Part shown: positions 7,818-16,978 of the stretch, one piece after another
Position numbering within the stretch: position 1 is the first letter of the stretch
Layout of the letters: each line of letters starts with the position of its first letter
Source of the DNA: Porphyromonadaceae bacterium UBA7042
Lineage (GTDB): Bacteria > Bacteroidota > Bacteroidia > Bacteroidales > Muribaculaceae
Direction of reading: 5' to 3'
Assembly: GCA_002494015.1 (NCBI GenBank)
Contig: DLAR01000033.1
Location: 1 to 36,921 of the forward strand
Length of the DNA stretch: 36,921 nucleotides
Notes under the pieces: generated by a model
Seen by the model: the letters and a program-made list of their open reading frames with translations, nothing else
Told to the model about the DNA's origin: nothing
The model's database searches: none
Translations under genes and position numbers: made by a program

Positions 7818-9842
7818 TCACTCCCGTGGTGTCATTTTTACCACGGCTCCGCCTGCTTTCACGAGCGAGAGCGGGAGGGTGTCGCCTCGCCTGACTGTAC
7901 GTTTCAAGATGCCGTAATGGCGGGGATAAGCCTCGGAATCGTGACTGTCGGCTATGATTTCCACGTCATAGAGTGTGTCGGCGGGAAGGAAGTCGAGCGT
8001 CACGTTGTAGACACGAGCCGAGTCAGAAGTCATCGCGCCGATATACCATTGGTCACCCTTGCGCTTGGCCATGAGGATGTGCTCGCCCACTTCTCCGTCG
8101 AGCGGCAGCGTCTCGTCCCATGTCACGGGAAACTGTGTCACGAAGCGTTCAAGCGCGGGATATTTGGCATACTCTGTCGGCGAGTCACATATTGTAGCAA
8201 TCCACTGGTCGAGGATGACAAATAGAGCCATCTCCTGAGCGACCGTCCCCTGCGACATCGGAGGTGTGTTATCAATATCCTGAGGCTTGAAACCGGCATC
8301 GGTAGCCTGACGCAACGACCCGGGAGTGAAGTCGGTCGGCCCCACGAGCAAGCGGATGAAGGGGAAGGTGCAATGGTGGCGCGGCGAGATGGTGCGGTCC
8401 CAGAAATTGCACTCCTGACCGCGGTTGGCTTCATAGCCGAGCACGTTGGGGAAAGTCCGGCCAAGGCCCGAGGGGACAGGGCAGCCGTGGAACAACACAA
8501 GCATGTTTTCGTCGGCAAGACGGCGGGCGAGCTGCCGCTGCCAGCGCATGGCAATCTGGTCGTTGCGCTCGAAAAAGTCGATTTTGGCACCTGTCACCCC
8601 GTAGGCCTTCATCTTCTTGACCCAGTCAAACGGAGCCTCCAGCGGGCAGCTTGCCCATGTCCACACAAAGATACCCACACCCTTGCCAGCGGCATACCGG
8701 CACAACTCGGCGAGATAGCTCTCTGACCATCCGGCATCGAGCGTCATGTATCTGACACCATGCTCCGCGGCCCAGTCGACATAGTATTTATAAAGTTCCA
8801 GTGACAGATTCTTATTGCCGTTAGGGAAATCCACCCCTTCGAGAACGGCCTTGTGCCACCATTCCCATGCGCTCGCGCCCGGCTCGATCCATGATGTGTC
8901 GTCGATTTCACAAGGGTCGGCAAGAAGATAGACAAGCTCGTTGTTGAGCAGGTCGGCATCGCGGTCCGAGGCAATGACAACGCGCCACGGCAGCGAGCGC
9001 CTGCCATTGATTTTTGCAATATAATCCTCTCTCGTCTCCACAAGGTGCATCGAATAATATCTATTGACATCGGCAGTGTCGCCGTCAAGCACGGTCTTGG
9101 GATAACCGGCCCAGTGACCGCGTATCTTCTCGCCGTCTGCGGGTTGCAGATAAAGTCCGGGATAATCGTAGACATTGGCCTCGGTTATGGCAACCTTGGT
9201 CGTGCCGCCGGGAATTGAGAACAGCGCGGGACTCGTGCTGATCGCACTGTCGGGTATAGCCGCTATGCTCTCATAGATTTCATAGGCGCGCTCAAAGTTG
9301 CGATAGGCTTGGTTGACTTCATGCGGCCGGCGTTTCAGGTCATATTCGGTCCATGTGCGCATCTCGCATTGAGGGAAGAAGACTTTTACAGGCTGCTGAC
9401 CGAAATCAGCCTCGAAAAGCTCGTTGGTCACGGTCAGCTCGCCGGGATAATTCAGTCCCCACTGATAGGCCACACCTTCATTATAGGCGCGGAGTGTCAG
9501 TGTATAATCGCCGCCGTCATATACGAGTGTCAGCTGGTTATAGTTGTCATCAAGGGTCTTGTTTTTGCCGACTGCCACATCGACCTTACCTTTGTGTGAC
9601 ACCTTCTGAGTCGACGTTATCGAGCCGTTGCCAATCTGGCGGCTGTCATCGGTCTGAATACCGATTATAGAATTATTAATCACAGTCTTGCCCTTGTAAT
9701 CAACAGAATAGGCAGTAGGGCCTTCCCCGGCTGTAACTGTCAGTTTATAAGCCTTGTCGGGCGACTTGACAACATAATTTTTAGCCGCCAGCGGGACAAA
9801 AGGCATCAGAATCGCTGACAGCGTGTAAAATAGTTTTTTCAT
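7818..9842 (-). CDS. Glycoside hydrolase family 97, probably retaining type
   Basis: 674 aa with an N-terminal signal peptide (hydrophobic to about residue 19, cleavage near PLAA-K), so it is periplasmic or surface-associated. The N-terminal beta-sandwich runs to about residue 280. A TIM-barrel catalytic domain follows with PGASAWEWWHK (about 321-331) and MTLDAGWSES (about 366-375). GAKIDFFERND is at about 418-428, and a late YEANRGQE block follows. Asp422 in KIDFF matches the nucleophile position of retaining GH97 alpha-galactosidase-like enzymes; the inverting SusB-type alpha-glucosidases use Glu instead. I therefore favour retaining alpha-galactosidase or a related activity. It is not in a visible SusCD locus and appears to be transcribed alone. 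Confidence 0.88.
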   Translation of the reverse strand: MKKLFYTLSAILMPFVPLAAKNYVVKSPDKAYKLTVTAGEGPTAYSVDYKGKTVINNSIIGIQTDDSRQIGNGSITSTQKVSHKGKVDVAVGKNKTLDDNYNQLTLVYDGGDYTLTLRAYNEGVAYQWGLNYPGELTVTNELFEADFGQQPVKVFFPQCEMRTWTEYDLKRRPHEVNQAYRNFERAYEIYESIAAIPDSAISTSPALFSIPGGTTKVAITEANVYDYPGLYLQPADGEKIRGHWAGYPKTVLDGDTADVNRYYSMHLVETREDYIAKINGRRSLPWRVVIASDRDADLLNNELVYLLADPCEIDDTSWIEPGASAWEWWHKAVLEGVDFPNGNKNLSLELYKYYVDWAAEHGVRYMTLDAGWSESYLAELCRYAAGKGVGIFVWTWASCPLEAPFDWVKKMKAYGVTGAKIDFFERNDQIAMRWQRQLARRLADENMLVLFHGCPVPSGLGRTFPNVLGYEANRGQECNFWDRTISPRHHCTFPFIRLLVGPTDFTPGSLRQATDAGFKPQDIDNTPPMSQGTVAQEMALFVILDQWIATICDSPTEYAKYPALERFVTQFPVTWDETLPLDGEVGEHILMAKRKGDQWYIGAMTSDSARVYNVTLDFLPADTLYDVEIIADSHDSEAYPRHYGILKRTVRRGDTLPLSLVKAGGAVVKMTPRE

Positions 9843-9898
9843 GAGAAATCGGGTAATGAATGGTTAAGAGTTTTTTTAACAACCTCTAAATTCTACAG

Positions 9899-9906
9899 CA
9901 AATTTA
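9899..9906 (-). promoter_or_regulatory. -7 promoter element of the GH97 gene
   Basis: TAAATTTG on the minus strand matches TAnnTTTG, about 57 bases upstream of the GH97 ATG. No clear -33 element is visible. The 303-base gap 9843-10145 holds this promoter and the divergent FadL promoter; the rest is AT-rich with nothing else I can support. Confidence 0.45.
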
Positions 9907-10083
9907 GCCATCTCACCCGTGATGGAAAATGGATATTTACCTAAAATAAATGGATAATCTTAGGCTACGGTTGAAATAAGTTAATATTGGTTAAAAATCG
10001 TGCCGTTATATATAATTTAAAGGGCAGAATGACTACTAAATCAGACATTCAGTATAGTTTAATAGTTAAAACGTGTTGAAAAA

Positions 10084-10116
10084 TTTGGGTGACGGACTGT
10101 TTTGTACCTACCTTTG
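10084..10116 (+). promoter_or_regulatory. Promoter of the FadL-like gene (-33 TTTG, -7 TACCTTTG)
   Basis: TTTG at 10084-10087 and TACCTTTG at 10109-10116 are separated by 21 bases. This is a strong match to the Bacteroidetes sigma-AB promoter. Transcription should start near 10122. An open frame beginning at 10089 therefore cannot be translated from its first ATG, which sets the start codon at 10146. Confidence 0.7.
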
Positions 10117-10145
10117 CGGCTGTTTCATCGAAAAATCACTCACTT

Positions 10146-11585
10146 ATGAAGAAATTTATGCTGGCTGCAACTGCGGCCACCACGGTTGCTTTCGGCGCGA
10201 TGGCCGAGGGTTACCAAGTCAATTCGTTATCAGCAAAACAGATAGGTATGGGCCACACCGGTATTGCCCTTAAACTTGGAGCGGAAAGCATGTTTTTCAA
10301 CCCTGCCGGTATGGGGTTCATGGACGCGACACTCGACCTGTCGGGTTCAGTGACAGGAATCATGCCCTCGGCGACCGCGACTGTCGACGGCAAGGAATAT
10401 GAGACCAACAACGACATCAGCACCCCTATGGGTGTTCACGCCGCCTTCTCGATATATGACAACCTGAAAGCCGGAGTGTCATTCTACACCCCCTACGGCA
10501 GCTCCATCAACTGGACCGACAACTGGCCCGGGGCAGTCCTCAACCAAAGCTGCGAGCTCAAAGTGTTCACCGTCCAGCCCTCCCTCGCGTGGAAAATCCT
10601 TCCCAACTTATCTGTCGGTGCCGGGGCAATGATTTCGTGGGGTTCGGTCAACCTGAACAAGGGACTCATTTCAGCCGCGACCGCCGACAAGGCCCTGCCG
10701 CTGTTCAAGATGATGTATCCCGCCCTTGCCGATGCACAGCCTTTCGGCTCTACGACCCCGGCCTCGGTCAACCTCAACGGAAATGCCGAAGTGGCAGTGG
10801 GGGTAAACGTTGGCGCGATGTGGGACATCGATGAGAAATGGACCGTCGGAACTTCCTACCGCTCGCAAATGAACATGAAGGTCAAGGCCGGAGAGGCCAA
10901 AGTCACCCCCGTCAACGCTGTCGCTCAGGCTATACTCGGGGATGCTCTCGACCTTATAAACCAGTCCAATTTCAAGGCCGAGATGCCCTGCCCTTGGGTA
11001 CTCGGACTCGGAGTGTCATATAAACCCGTCAAACCGCTTACCTTGGCCTTTGACGCCCGACTGACCGGGTGGAACGCCTACAAGCAGCTCGATGTAGAGT
11101 TCCTGTCAGAACAGGCAAGCCAATATGACCAGCATATTGAAAAGAATTATAAAAATTCTTGGTGTTTCTCGCTGGGTGCCCAGTATGCCGTCGCCGACCG
11201 TCTGGATGCACGTCTGGGCATGATGCTTGACACCACCCCTGTCAACAACAACTATTACAACCCCGAGACCCCCGGCATGACAAAGATTGAACCGACTGTC
11301 GGCCTGTCGTTCCGCCCCATCCCGTCATTGTCTATAGACATAGCCTTCATGTATGTCGCCGGACTCGGCAAGAACGGTGCCTCGTGTGAATATGTGGACA
11401 TGATTGGTGCCAAGATGCTCCAGACCGCCGCCGGTATCGACGCTCTCGGCCCCAACGCCACTCCGGCCCAACAGTTTGTCTCGTCCACTATCAAGAACAT
11501 GGGTTTCCAACCCACCGGCAAATTCATCGCCGATTACCGCCTCCACGCTCTGACTCCCTCCATCGGCATCAGTTACCGGTTCTAA
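10146..11585 (+). CDS. FadL/OmpP1-family outer-membrane transporter
   Basis: 479 aa. A signal peptide (MKKFMLAATAATTVAFGAMA-EG) is followed by the FadL-type N-terminus: GYQVNSLSAKQIGMGHTGIA, then AESMFFNPAGMGFM. The rest alternates beta strands and ends in an aromatic residue (GISYRF), as outer-membrane barrels do. Family members import hydrophobic compounds such as long-chain fatty acids; the substrate here is unknown. The start at 10146 is preferred over the longer frame because a promoter overlaps the upstream part and the signal peptide begins exactly here. The gene is monocistronic and divergent from GH97. Confidence 0.9.
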   Translation: MKKFMLAATAATTVAFGAMAEGYQVNSLSAKQIGMGHTGIALKLGAESMFFNPAGMGFMDATLDLSGSVTGIMPSATATVDGKEYETNNDISTPMGVHAAFSIYDNLKAGVSFYTPYGSSINWTDNWPGAVLNQSCELKVFTVQPSLAWKILPNLSVGAGAMISWGSVNLNKGLISAATADKALPLFKMMYPALADAQPFGSTTPASVNLNGNAEVAVGVNVGAMWDIDEKWTVGTSYRSQMNMKVKAGEAKVTPVNAVAQAILGDALDLINQSNFKAEMPCPWVLGLGVSYKPVKPLTLAFDARLTGWNAYKQLDVEFLSEQASQYDQHIEKNYKNSWCFSLGAQYAVADRLDARLGMMLDTTPVNNNYYNPETPGMTKIEPTVGLSFRPIPSLSIDIAFMYVAGLGKNGASCEYVDMIGAKMLQTAAGIDALGPNATPAQQFVSSTIKNMGFQPTGKFIADYRLHALTPSIGISYRF

Positions 11586-11602
11586 TAAGTCAGAAGTCAG
11601 AG

Positions 11603-11968
11603 TTATGAGTGACGAGGTTGTTTATTCTTCATTGTTTTTATGGAGGAGGTAAGCAATCGGAGGAGTTCATCGCAGTCGGCTATCATGGAGTCAGCTTCAC
11701 CGCCGTCTAAATATAAAGCGTCTTTTAGCAGCTCTATCCAATAGATTGTTTCTCCGGCCTCTTTGCGTGAGATATACAGTTTGGCTATAAAATCAGCATC
11801 GCTTTGGGCATAAAATGCCTCCGCGATATTTGCGCCGACACTTGTGCCGCTACGCAATACCTGCTTGGAGATTACATACTCCTTTTTCACCTCGCAAAGA
11901 TATTTATACATCATGACTATCCTCAGCGCAAATGCCCTGCTTTTAGTCTTCAATACGCTCTCCTTCAT
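11603..11968 (-). CDS. Four-helix-bundle protein (23S rRNA-IVP / S23-like family)
   Basis: 121 aa, all-helical. It carries the family signatures SGTSVGANIAEA (about 41-52) and a later KEAGETIYWIELL block (about 69-81). The family includes proteins encoded in 23S rRNA intervening sequences and is related in fold to Avd accessory proteins of diversity-generating retroelements. No rRNA, reverse transcriptase or variable repeat is present, so neither role is indicated here. Both ends of the gene lie within the flanking repeats. Function unknown. Confidence 0.88.
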   Translation of the reverse strand: MKESVLKTKSRAFALRIVMMYKYLCEVKKEYVISKQVLRSGTSVGANIAEAFYAQSDADFIAKLYISRKEAGETIYWIELLKDALYLDGGEADSMIADCDELLRLLTSSIKTMKNKQPRHS

Positions 11969-12108
11969 AACTCATAACTTTGACTTCTGCCTTAAACCTC
12001 ATAACTCATAACTCTGACTTCTGACTTAATAAACCTCATAACTCATAACTCTGCCCTCTGACTTAATAAACCTCATAACTCATAACTCTGACTTCTGACT
12101 TAACATAA
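11964..12108. repeat. Four tandem copies of a 34-37-bp repeat
   Basis: Units at 11964-11997, 11998-12034, 12035-12071 and 12072-12108 share the core CTCATAACTCATAACTCTG followed by ACTTCTGACTTAAT. Each unit contains smaller direct repeats (CATAACT twice, CTGACTT-like twice). An inverted copy lies at 11585-11611. Units 2 and 4 are nearly identical over their first 30 bases, and unit 3 has CCC in place of ACTT-like bases. Unit 1 contains the start codon of the four-helix-bundle gene. The units are contiguous, so this is not a CRISPR array. Confidence 0.9.
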
Positions 12109-12110
12109 CA

Positions 12111-14621
12111 TCAGCAACTAATCTTGCGCTGGCGCAGGAGGTGGAAGAACAGCTCGCGCAGGGTCGAGCGGTTGTCAGTGTAGACACTTGTTGCGTAGAA
12201 GGATACCGAGCGGAACATCTCGCCGGTGTTGACGAGCGTCGTCATGCCGAGTTCTTTCTTCATGAACTCGCATATACGGTCAGAATCGGGACTGGCGGGA
12301 TAACCCATTGCCTCGAAATAACCCATATCGCTCTTGACAAGGACAAATGTCAGGTCAATCTTGCGCGCCGAGCGGCCATATTTTTCAAGATAGGCATTCA
12401 GCGAGGCCAACGTTTCGGCAGGGTTATAGCGCATGGGGCGCGGGTTCTTTTCTTTCTGCCATTGTTCAAACTGCACCGTAGCCCTAACGCCGGGAGCCTG
12501 AGTGTCAATCATCAGCGGGTCGACGACAACGACGATAGACTGCACGTTGGTGTAGAAACGCATCGCGTCGTCGTTGAGCGCGGTGTTGGTCGTGAACTGC
12601 TCGCCTGCGACATCATAAAAATGCAGATGGTAGGGCACGAGGTGATTGCTGCGCTTTAGCATCAGCTGCACGGCACGGTAGCTGGTGCGGCGGTCAGTCT
12701 GGATGTCACGGCGGGCGTGAATCTGATTGCTCTTTACCTCGACATCGAGATTTCGGTCGGCATTGTCGACCTGTTCGATATCGTCGCCAAATTCCGTCAT
12801 CAGTTCTTTAAGACCGCTGAAAATAAGATATGTCTTACCCACGCCGACATGCCCGACGAGACCGATGTGCACGTCGGTTCCCACCGAGTGGGATCCGCTC
12901 GTGTTAATCATCGCGCCACATGCGCGGCAACGGCGGTCGAGACGGTCGCGGCCGTTTAGCAGCATCGTCGGGATGCGGTATTCGGGAATACCTAAACGGC
13001 TATAGTGGGTGTGGTGGAAACTGCCGTAGATTCCGGGGCGCAGGGCAACCGGATGCGGGGTGCCGTCGATGATATAGTCATAGTCGGCATGTTTGCCACA
13101 TTGGGGACACGGGCGGTTGATGCTGTAAATCTTGGTGAACACCCACTCGGCCCCGGTCAGCAACAGGTTGAAGATGATGATGACGAGCGCGAAGGCGACA
13201 AACAAGGCGATGGGTGCAAAGACGATGAGAATAATGACATCCCAGAAATTAGTGAACAGTCCGAGGCCGAAACCGAAGAAATTGGCCGACTCAAGGAAGT
13301 TCTCGCCCCATCCGACAAGCATTTCGCCGGTGCGCTCAATCCAGTTTTCGCACCCGATCAGGAATATACCCACGATAAGGGCAAGGCATCCCATCGGCTC
13401 CTTGCCAAACAAGGCGAGACCGCCGAGAATGGCGAGAATCCATCCGAGATAATAGAGACACCACAGTATCCCCTTGACAACCCACATGATTCCCCAGAAT
13501 ATGCCGCCCACAATCAGCAGGACGAGAATCGAGGCGATAAGTCCCACGAGGATGCACCCCATCGTGTAAAGGACGGCCTGATAAGGGCGCCAGTTGTACA
13601 TCCACACGCGCTTCATGCCGTTGGCTCCCGGCTCGCCGAGCAGGTCATCATAGACATCAAACTCTGCGGCTCCGTACCATATCGCGAGACCGGCTCCTAA
13701 GACAGTCAGGATAATCATGATGACAAACATCGTGGTAGAGCTCGTGCCGAGCGTGTAAGGAGCCATCTTGAACCGATAGGACAGATCGTCAAAATAGCGG
13801 TCAATGCTACTCCGACCCGGTGCTGAAGCGTGACTGACCGTCACTGGTGCGGCCGAGGCGGCAGCCTCGTTTTTGATGTAAGGGCCTTCATAGTAGCTGA
13901 TTTCGCGGGTTATTGTCTCAAATGTCTTGGGACGGCTCCACTTGTTGGGTTTCACCTTTCCGACAGCCTTTATCCAGTTGCCCTCGTCGTCAAACGTATA
14001 GGCATAGTTGATTGTCCTGAGTTCTTTACCATCGCGGTCAAAGTCGGTCCGGGTCGCCATAAGCCCCTTTTCATCATAATTGATTGTGGATGAAATCCCC
14101 GGGTAGCTCACCTGCTTTACCGAAGGCAGTCCCTCGGAAGTATATTCATAATATATCGACACGCTCATCGTGTCACGGGTGGACAGATGCTCTGTCACGC
14201 GTCCGGCCTCGTCATAAGTGAAATAGACATCTGAAGGGTTTTCACTGTCAGTGTCGCCGAAATGGATGTGGGTCAGGTCGCCTTCCTCGTTATACTCGGC
14301 CTTGACCATGTCGTCGCCGACCGCCGAAATGACGCCGAATTCATCGTAGGCATACGCACGGTTGCCGTTGTTGTTGCTTTCACTTATAATTCGCCCTTCC
14401 GAGTCAAAAGTCAGCGAGGTGACAATCTCGGGAGCATTTTTGTCAGTACCGGCAACGGTGGTGACAATCGATTCCACCCCCTTCTCCCCTGCCGGAGCCT
14501 CGGCGAGGTACCCGGCGTTCATTGCCGAATGACGCACCGGCTTGCGGCTCTCGCAGGCTGTCATGACCACGACGGACAGCAGGAGGGTTAAAGCTCTATA
14601 AATTATCTTGTGTTTCATCAT
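12111..14621 (-). CDS. Membrane GTPase with YD-like repeats, TM helices and zinc ribbon
   Basis: 836 aa from the ATG at 14621 (ATG-ATG, so 14618 is possible). This start follows the previous stop by one base and gives a hydrophobic signal with a lipobox-like MTAC at residues 20-23. Residues about 60-220 hold RHS/YD-like repeats (YDEFG, YNEEG, YDEAG, YDEKG, FDDEG). Several TM helices span about 295-495. CPQC (505-508) and CRAC (565-568) form a probable split zinc ribbon. A P-loop GTPase follows: GHVGVGKT (590-597), YDVAGEQ (669-675) and LVKSD (761-765), similar to the Double-GTPase/TRAFAC type. Likely topology is an N-terminal sensor in the periplasm and a GTPase in the cytoplasm. It is the last gene of the operon. 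No characterised protein with this architecture comes to mind. Confidence 0.8.
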   Translation of the reverse strand: MMKHKIIYRALTLLLSVVVMTACESRKPVRHSAMNAGYLAEAPAGEKGVESIVTTVAGTDKNAPEIVTSLTFDSEGRIISESNNNGNRAYAYDEFGVISAVGDDMVKAEYNEEGDLTHIHFGDTDSENPSDVYFTYDEAGRVTEHLSTRDTMSVSIYYEYTSEGLPSVKQVSYPGISSTINYDEKGLMATRTDFDRDGKELRTINYAYTFDDEGNWIKAVGKVKPNKWSRPKTFETITREISYYEGPYIKNEAAASAAPVTVSHASAPGRSSIDRYFDDLSYRFKMAPYTLGTSSTTMFVIMIILTVLGAGLAIWYGAAEFDVYDDLLGEPGANGMKRVWMYNWRPYQAVLYTMGCILVGLIASILVLLIVGGIFWGIMWVVKGILWCLYYLGWILAILGGLALFGKEPMGCLALIVGIFLIGCENWIERTGEMLVGWGENFLESANFFGFGLGLFTNFWDVIILIVFAPIALFVAFALVIIIFNLLLTGAEWVFTKIYSINRPCPQCGKHADYDYIIDGTPHPVALRPGIYGSFHHTHYSRLGIPEYRIPTMLLNGRDRLDRRCRACGAMINTSGSHSVGTDVHIGLVGHVGVGKTYLIFSGLKELMTEFGDDIEQVDNADRNLDVEVKSNQIHARRDIQTDRRTSYRAVQLMLKRSNHLVPYHLHFYDVAGEQFTTNTALNDDAMRFYTNVQSIVVVVDPLMIDTQAPGVRATVQFEQWQKEKNPRPMRYNPAETLASLNAYLEKYGRSARKIDLTFVLVKSDMGYFEAMGYPASPDSDRICEFMKKELGMTTLVNTGEMFRSVSFYATSVYTDNRSTLRELFFHLLRQRKISC

Positions 14622-14622
14622 T

Positions 14623-16977
14623 TCATTTCTTAAACATATTGCGGAATGTGCGCATGATTTTCGAAGAGATTTTGCAGCTGTCAAGGACAAATCCGGAGAG
14701 TTCCTTGTCAGGACACTCGGCGGCAAACTTCTTGCGCTCCTCGTCGGGCCAGTTTAGGCGGTTCATGATGTCACTGACACGATTGTCACGCTTAGCGGGA
14801 TGCTGGATAAATTTTCCCCATGTCACCCACACCATTGTACTTATCCAGCTGTTGCCCAGCTGACAGCTGCCGCCTGACAATGCCACCGCCATCAACTCGT
14901 CATTGGTGCCGCCGCAGTCTAACCATCGGTCATAAATGCTTGAGAAAAAAGCATCACTGACATGCATGTGGACCGCCGTGGTAAACAACGCGAGTCCTAC
15001 ATGCTGCGGAACCTCCCCGTTGTAAAGCGCGATGAATCCTTTTAACAGCGACATGTCGTTGTCGTTGAAAATTGTCGGGAACGATGCCATCGTGTCAAGA
15101 ACGACACGCACCTGCGGGCCGGGCCGGCTGACTGCCTCACGAAAGAAGGGGGCGAACAGGTCATTCAGTATGCCAAGGCGCCCGATGGCGGCCGGCGTGA
15201 GGCCACCGATAAAACTCAGCGTCTCCTTGGCACCGCGCAGCGCGTCTTGGCCCATCTTGTCCTTAAACATTTTGGCAATCATCGGTTTCAGTGCTGTAAT
15301 AACAGCCGCGTCATCCATGCTTGCCGAGATGAGCTGCGTGAAAATTTCCTGACGCGACACTCCGGCAACCGCTGCGACAGTGACGGGAAGTGACGGAATG
15401 CGTCCGGGATAGGTCTTCATATACTCGATAAGGACAGGCGCACTTGTCGAGACGGGGAAAAGACGGCCTATCAGCTGCTCGCGGGTTACCGGGTTCATGC
15501 GTGAGTTGAGAATGGCCGATATAATCGCGGCAGCATGGTCACGGTAAGTGTCGCCATAGTAGAAATTCAAAAGCTTTTCCCACAACGTCGGGTCATCGAG
15601 CTGCTGAATGGCGTTATAAAAATCTTCGTCACACGCCACGTCGCCGCGGGCAATGATTGCAAGAATCGTATCGACAGTCGCCGGGGTGACAAGGCTGGAG
15701 GCATAGGAGTGAACCCCCATGACGAGCTTGGTGACGCGGGTGCGGGCGGCCGAGGTCAGGGCAAGTGTTCCGGGCACAAGCTCGCGCATGGCTGCCACGG
15801 CATTTATCGCGCCATTGATTTCGGCCGGATTTTCGCTGTAAATCAAGGCATGGTTCACAGCTTCGTTCATCTTGCGATCTATCACCGAGCGGTCAGCCGC
15901 CGACAACGACACACCGGTAACACTTGTCAGGAACCGGTGCGTAATCTCGGTCACGGCGACGGAATCATCGGTATTGACGGCGAGAAAGAGGTTGTAAAGG
16001 AAGGTGTAATCGGGCGATGACTTGTGGTCGGCATTCAGGAAAAATTCCACAATGTCACGACCACGCACGGTGTTTCCGGCAGCGTATGCCTCGACCGCAT
16101 GGGTTATAAACGGATTAGGCTCCACATTTTTCATCGCACCGTCAATCAGGTCGACAGTGACATAGTTGTTTTCGTAAAGGGGGAGGTAGTTGTGCTCGTT
16201 GACCACGATAATGTCATGGTCGGCGGGCACACCGTAACCCTTCATGAAATTGGTGATGAAACGCATGTCAGCCGTCATCGGCGCGGGCATCGCGGCAAAT
16301 ACCCCTATAACCTTGTCGATATCGGCAGCGGGTGCCTTGACAATGATTTTTTTCAACTCGTCAGTCTTCCCCGTGGAGCGATTGAGGGCGGCCTGCATCA
16401 GTCCGGCAACGATATTGACAAATGCCGGATCGACCGGTGGCACCGTGTCGGGAATGTCTATCCCGCGCGGCTCCAGCAGCGCGGCATCGCCTGTGAGCAG
16501 CGCGGCGAGTTCGGCATTGTCACGGCGCATTGAATAGTCGCGGGGGACGAAAAATCCATCCCGTGTCATCGCTGCAAAGAGCGACGGGACAGGTATCCTG
16601 TCCATCACGAGCGCGTGGGTGTAATAATTGGAACCGACACGCGAATAAACGTTTCCGTCAAGGAAGAAACCGTAGTCACTCGCGATGTAGACTGTTCGTG
16701 ACGCAATCCACCTTGTCGAGCCGTCATCACCCTTGAATGAGCTGAAGGTATAGGCCGGGGGGTATTTATAGACCACGCGGGGATCGGCCTCAATATCTTC
16801 GAGCGCGAGCTGCCGCTCGGGATTTATCTGATAGCCGGGGAGGCATTTGGACGCAATCGAAGACACGAGACCGGTATCCATCCCGGCTGTAAAAGTGCGC
16901 ACTCCGAATCCGTCGTTCCCCGTAAGGGCCGACTTCTGGTTGGAGGCGTAATAAATTTCTTGGCAGGAGAGTTTCAT
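14623..16977 (-). CDS. GAP1-like GTPase-associated protein
   Basis: 784 aa, no signal peptide or TM helix. The N-terminal 150 residues resemble the GTPase-associated protein 1 family: CQEIYYASNQKSALTG at the start, FGVRTFTAGMD (24-34), and a block ending in NYYTHALVMDR (about 117-127). The last fits the 'gN-f-HaLv' pattern I associate with GAP1. The remainder, from about 160, is mostly alpha-helical with repeat-like spacing and could be a scaffold. GAP1 proteins are found next to paired GTPases in predicted bacterial conflict systems, and here the gene lies between two GTPase genes with 1-base gaps on both sides. The biochemical role is unknown; 'associated' should not be read as proven GTPase activation. 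The family call rests on remembered patterns and needs an HMM search. Confidence 0.6.
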   Translation of the reverse strand: MKLSCQEIYYASNQKSALTGNDGFGVRTFTAGMDTGLVSSIASKCLPGYQINPERQLALEDIEADPRVVYKYPPAYTFSSFKGDDGSTRWIASRTVYIASDYGFFLDGNVYSRVGSNYYTHALVMDRIPVPSLFAAMTRDGFFVPRDYSMRRDNAELAALLTGDAALLEPRGIDIPDTVPPVDPAFVNIVAGLMQAALNRSTGKTDELKKIIVKAPAADIDKVIGVFAAMPAPMTADMRFITNFMKGYGVPADHDIIVVNEHNYLPLYENNYVTVDLIDGAMKNVEPNPFITHAVEAYAAGNTVRGRDIVEFFLNADHKSSPDYTFLYNLFLAVNTDDSVAVTEITHRFLTSVTGVSLSAADRSVIDRKMNEAVNHALIYSENPAEINGAINAVAAMRELVPGTLALTSAARTRVTKLVMGVHSYASSLVTPATVDTILAIIARGDVACDEDFYNAIQQLDDPTLWEKLLNFYYGDTYRDHAAAIISAILNSRMNPVTREQLIGRLFPVSTSAPVLIEYMKTYPGRIPSLPVTVAAVAGVSRQEIFTQLISASMDDAAVITALKPMIAKMFKDKMGQDALRGAKETLSFIGGLTPAAIGRLGILNDLFAPFFREAVSRPGPQVRVVLDTMASFPTIFNDNDMSLLKGFIALYNGEVPQHVGLALFTTAVHMHVSDAFFSSIYDRWLDCGGTNDELMAVALSGGSCQLGNSWISTMVWVTWGKFIQHPAKRDNRVSDIMNRLNWPDEERKKFAAECPDKELSGFVLDSCKISSKIMRTFRNMFKK

Positions 16978-16978
16978 C

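Larger units (their letters stand above)
11585..12108. mobile_element. Candidate repeat-bounded unit carrying a four-helix-bundle gene
   Basis: The left end (11585-11611) is the reverse complement of a repeat present four times at the right end (11964-12108). The only gene between them is the four-helix-bundle ORF. Its stop codon lies in the left repeat and its start codon in the first right repeat. The unit exactly fills the gap between the FadL stop codon and the GTPase stop codon. No transposase or target-site duplication is visible, so mobility is an inference; it may be mobilised in trans or be an IVS-like element. Confidence 0.45.

Noticed and set aside
10089..10145. N-terminal extension of the FadL-like gene
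   Set aside because: The region contains the gene's own promoter (-7 at 10109-10116), and a signal peptide starts exactly at 10146.
11603..11968. Avd component of a diversity-generating retroelement
   Set aside because: The fold family is related, but no reverse transcriptase or template/variable repeat pair is present nearby.
11964..12108. Possible CRISPR array
   Set aside because: The four repeats are directly adjacent with no spacers, and no cas genes are nearby.
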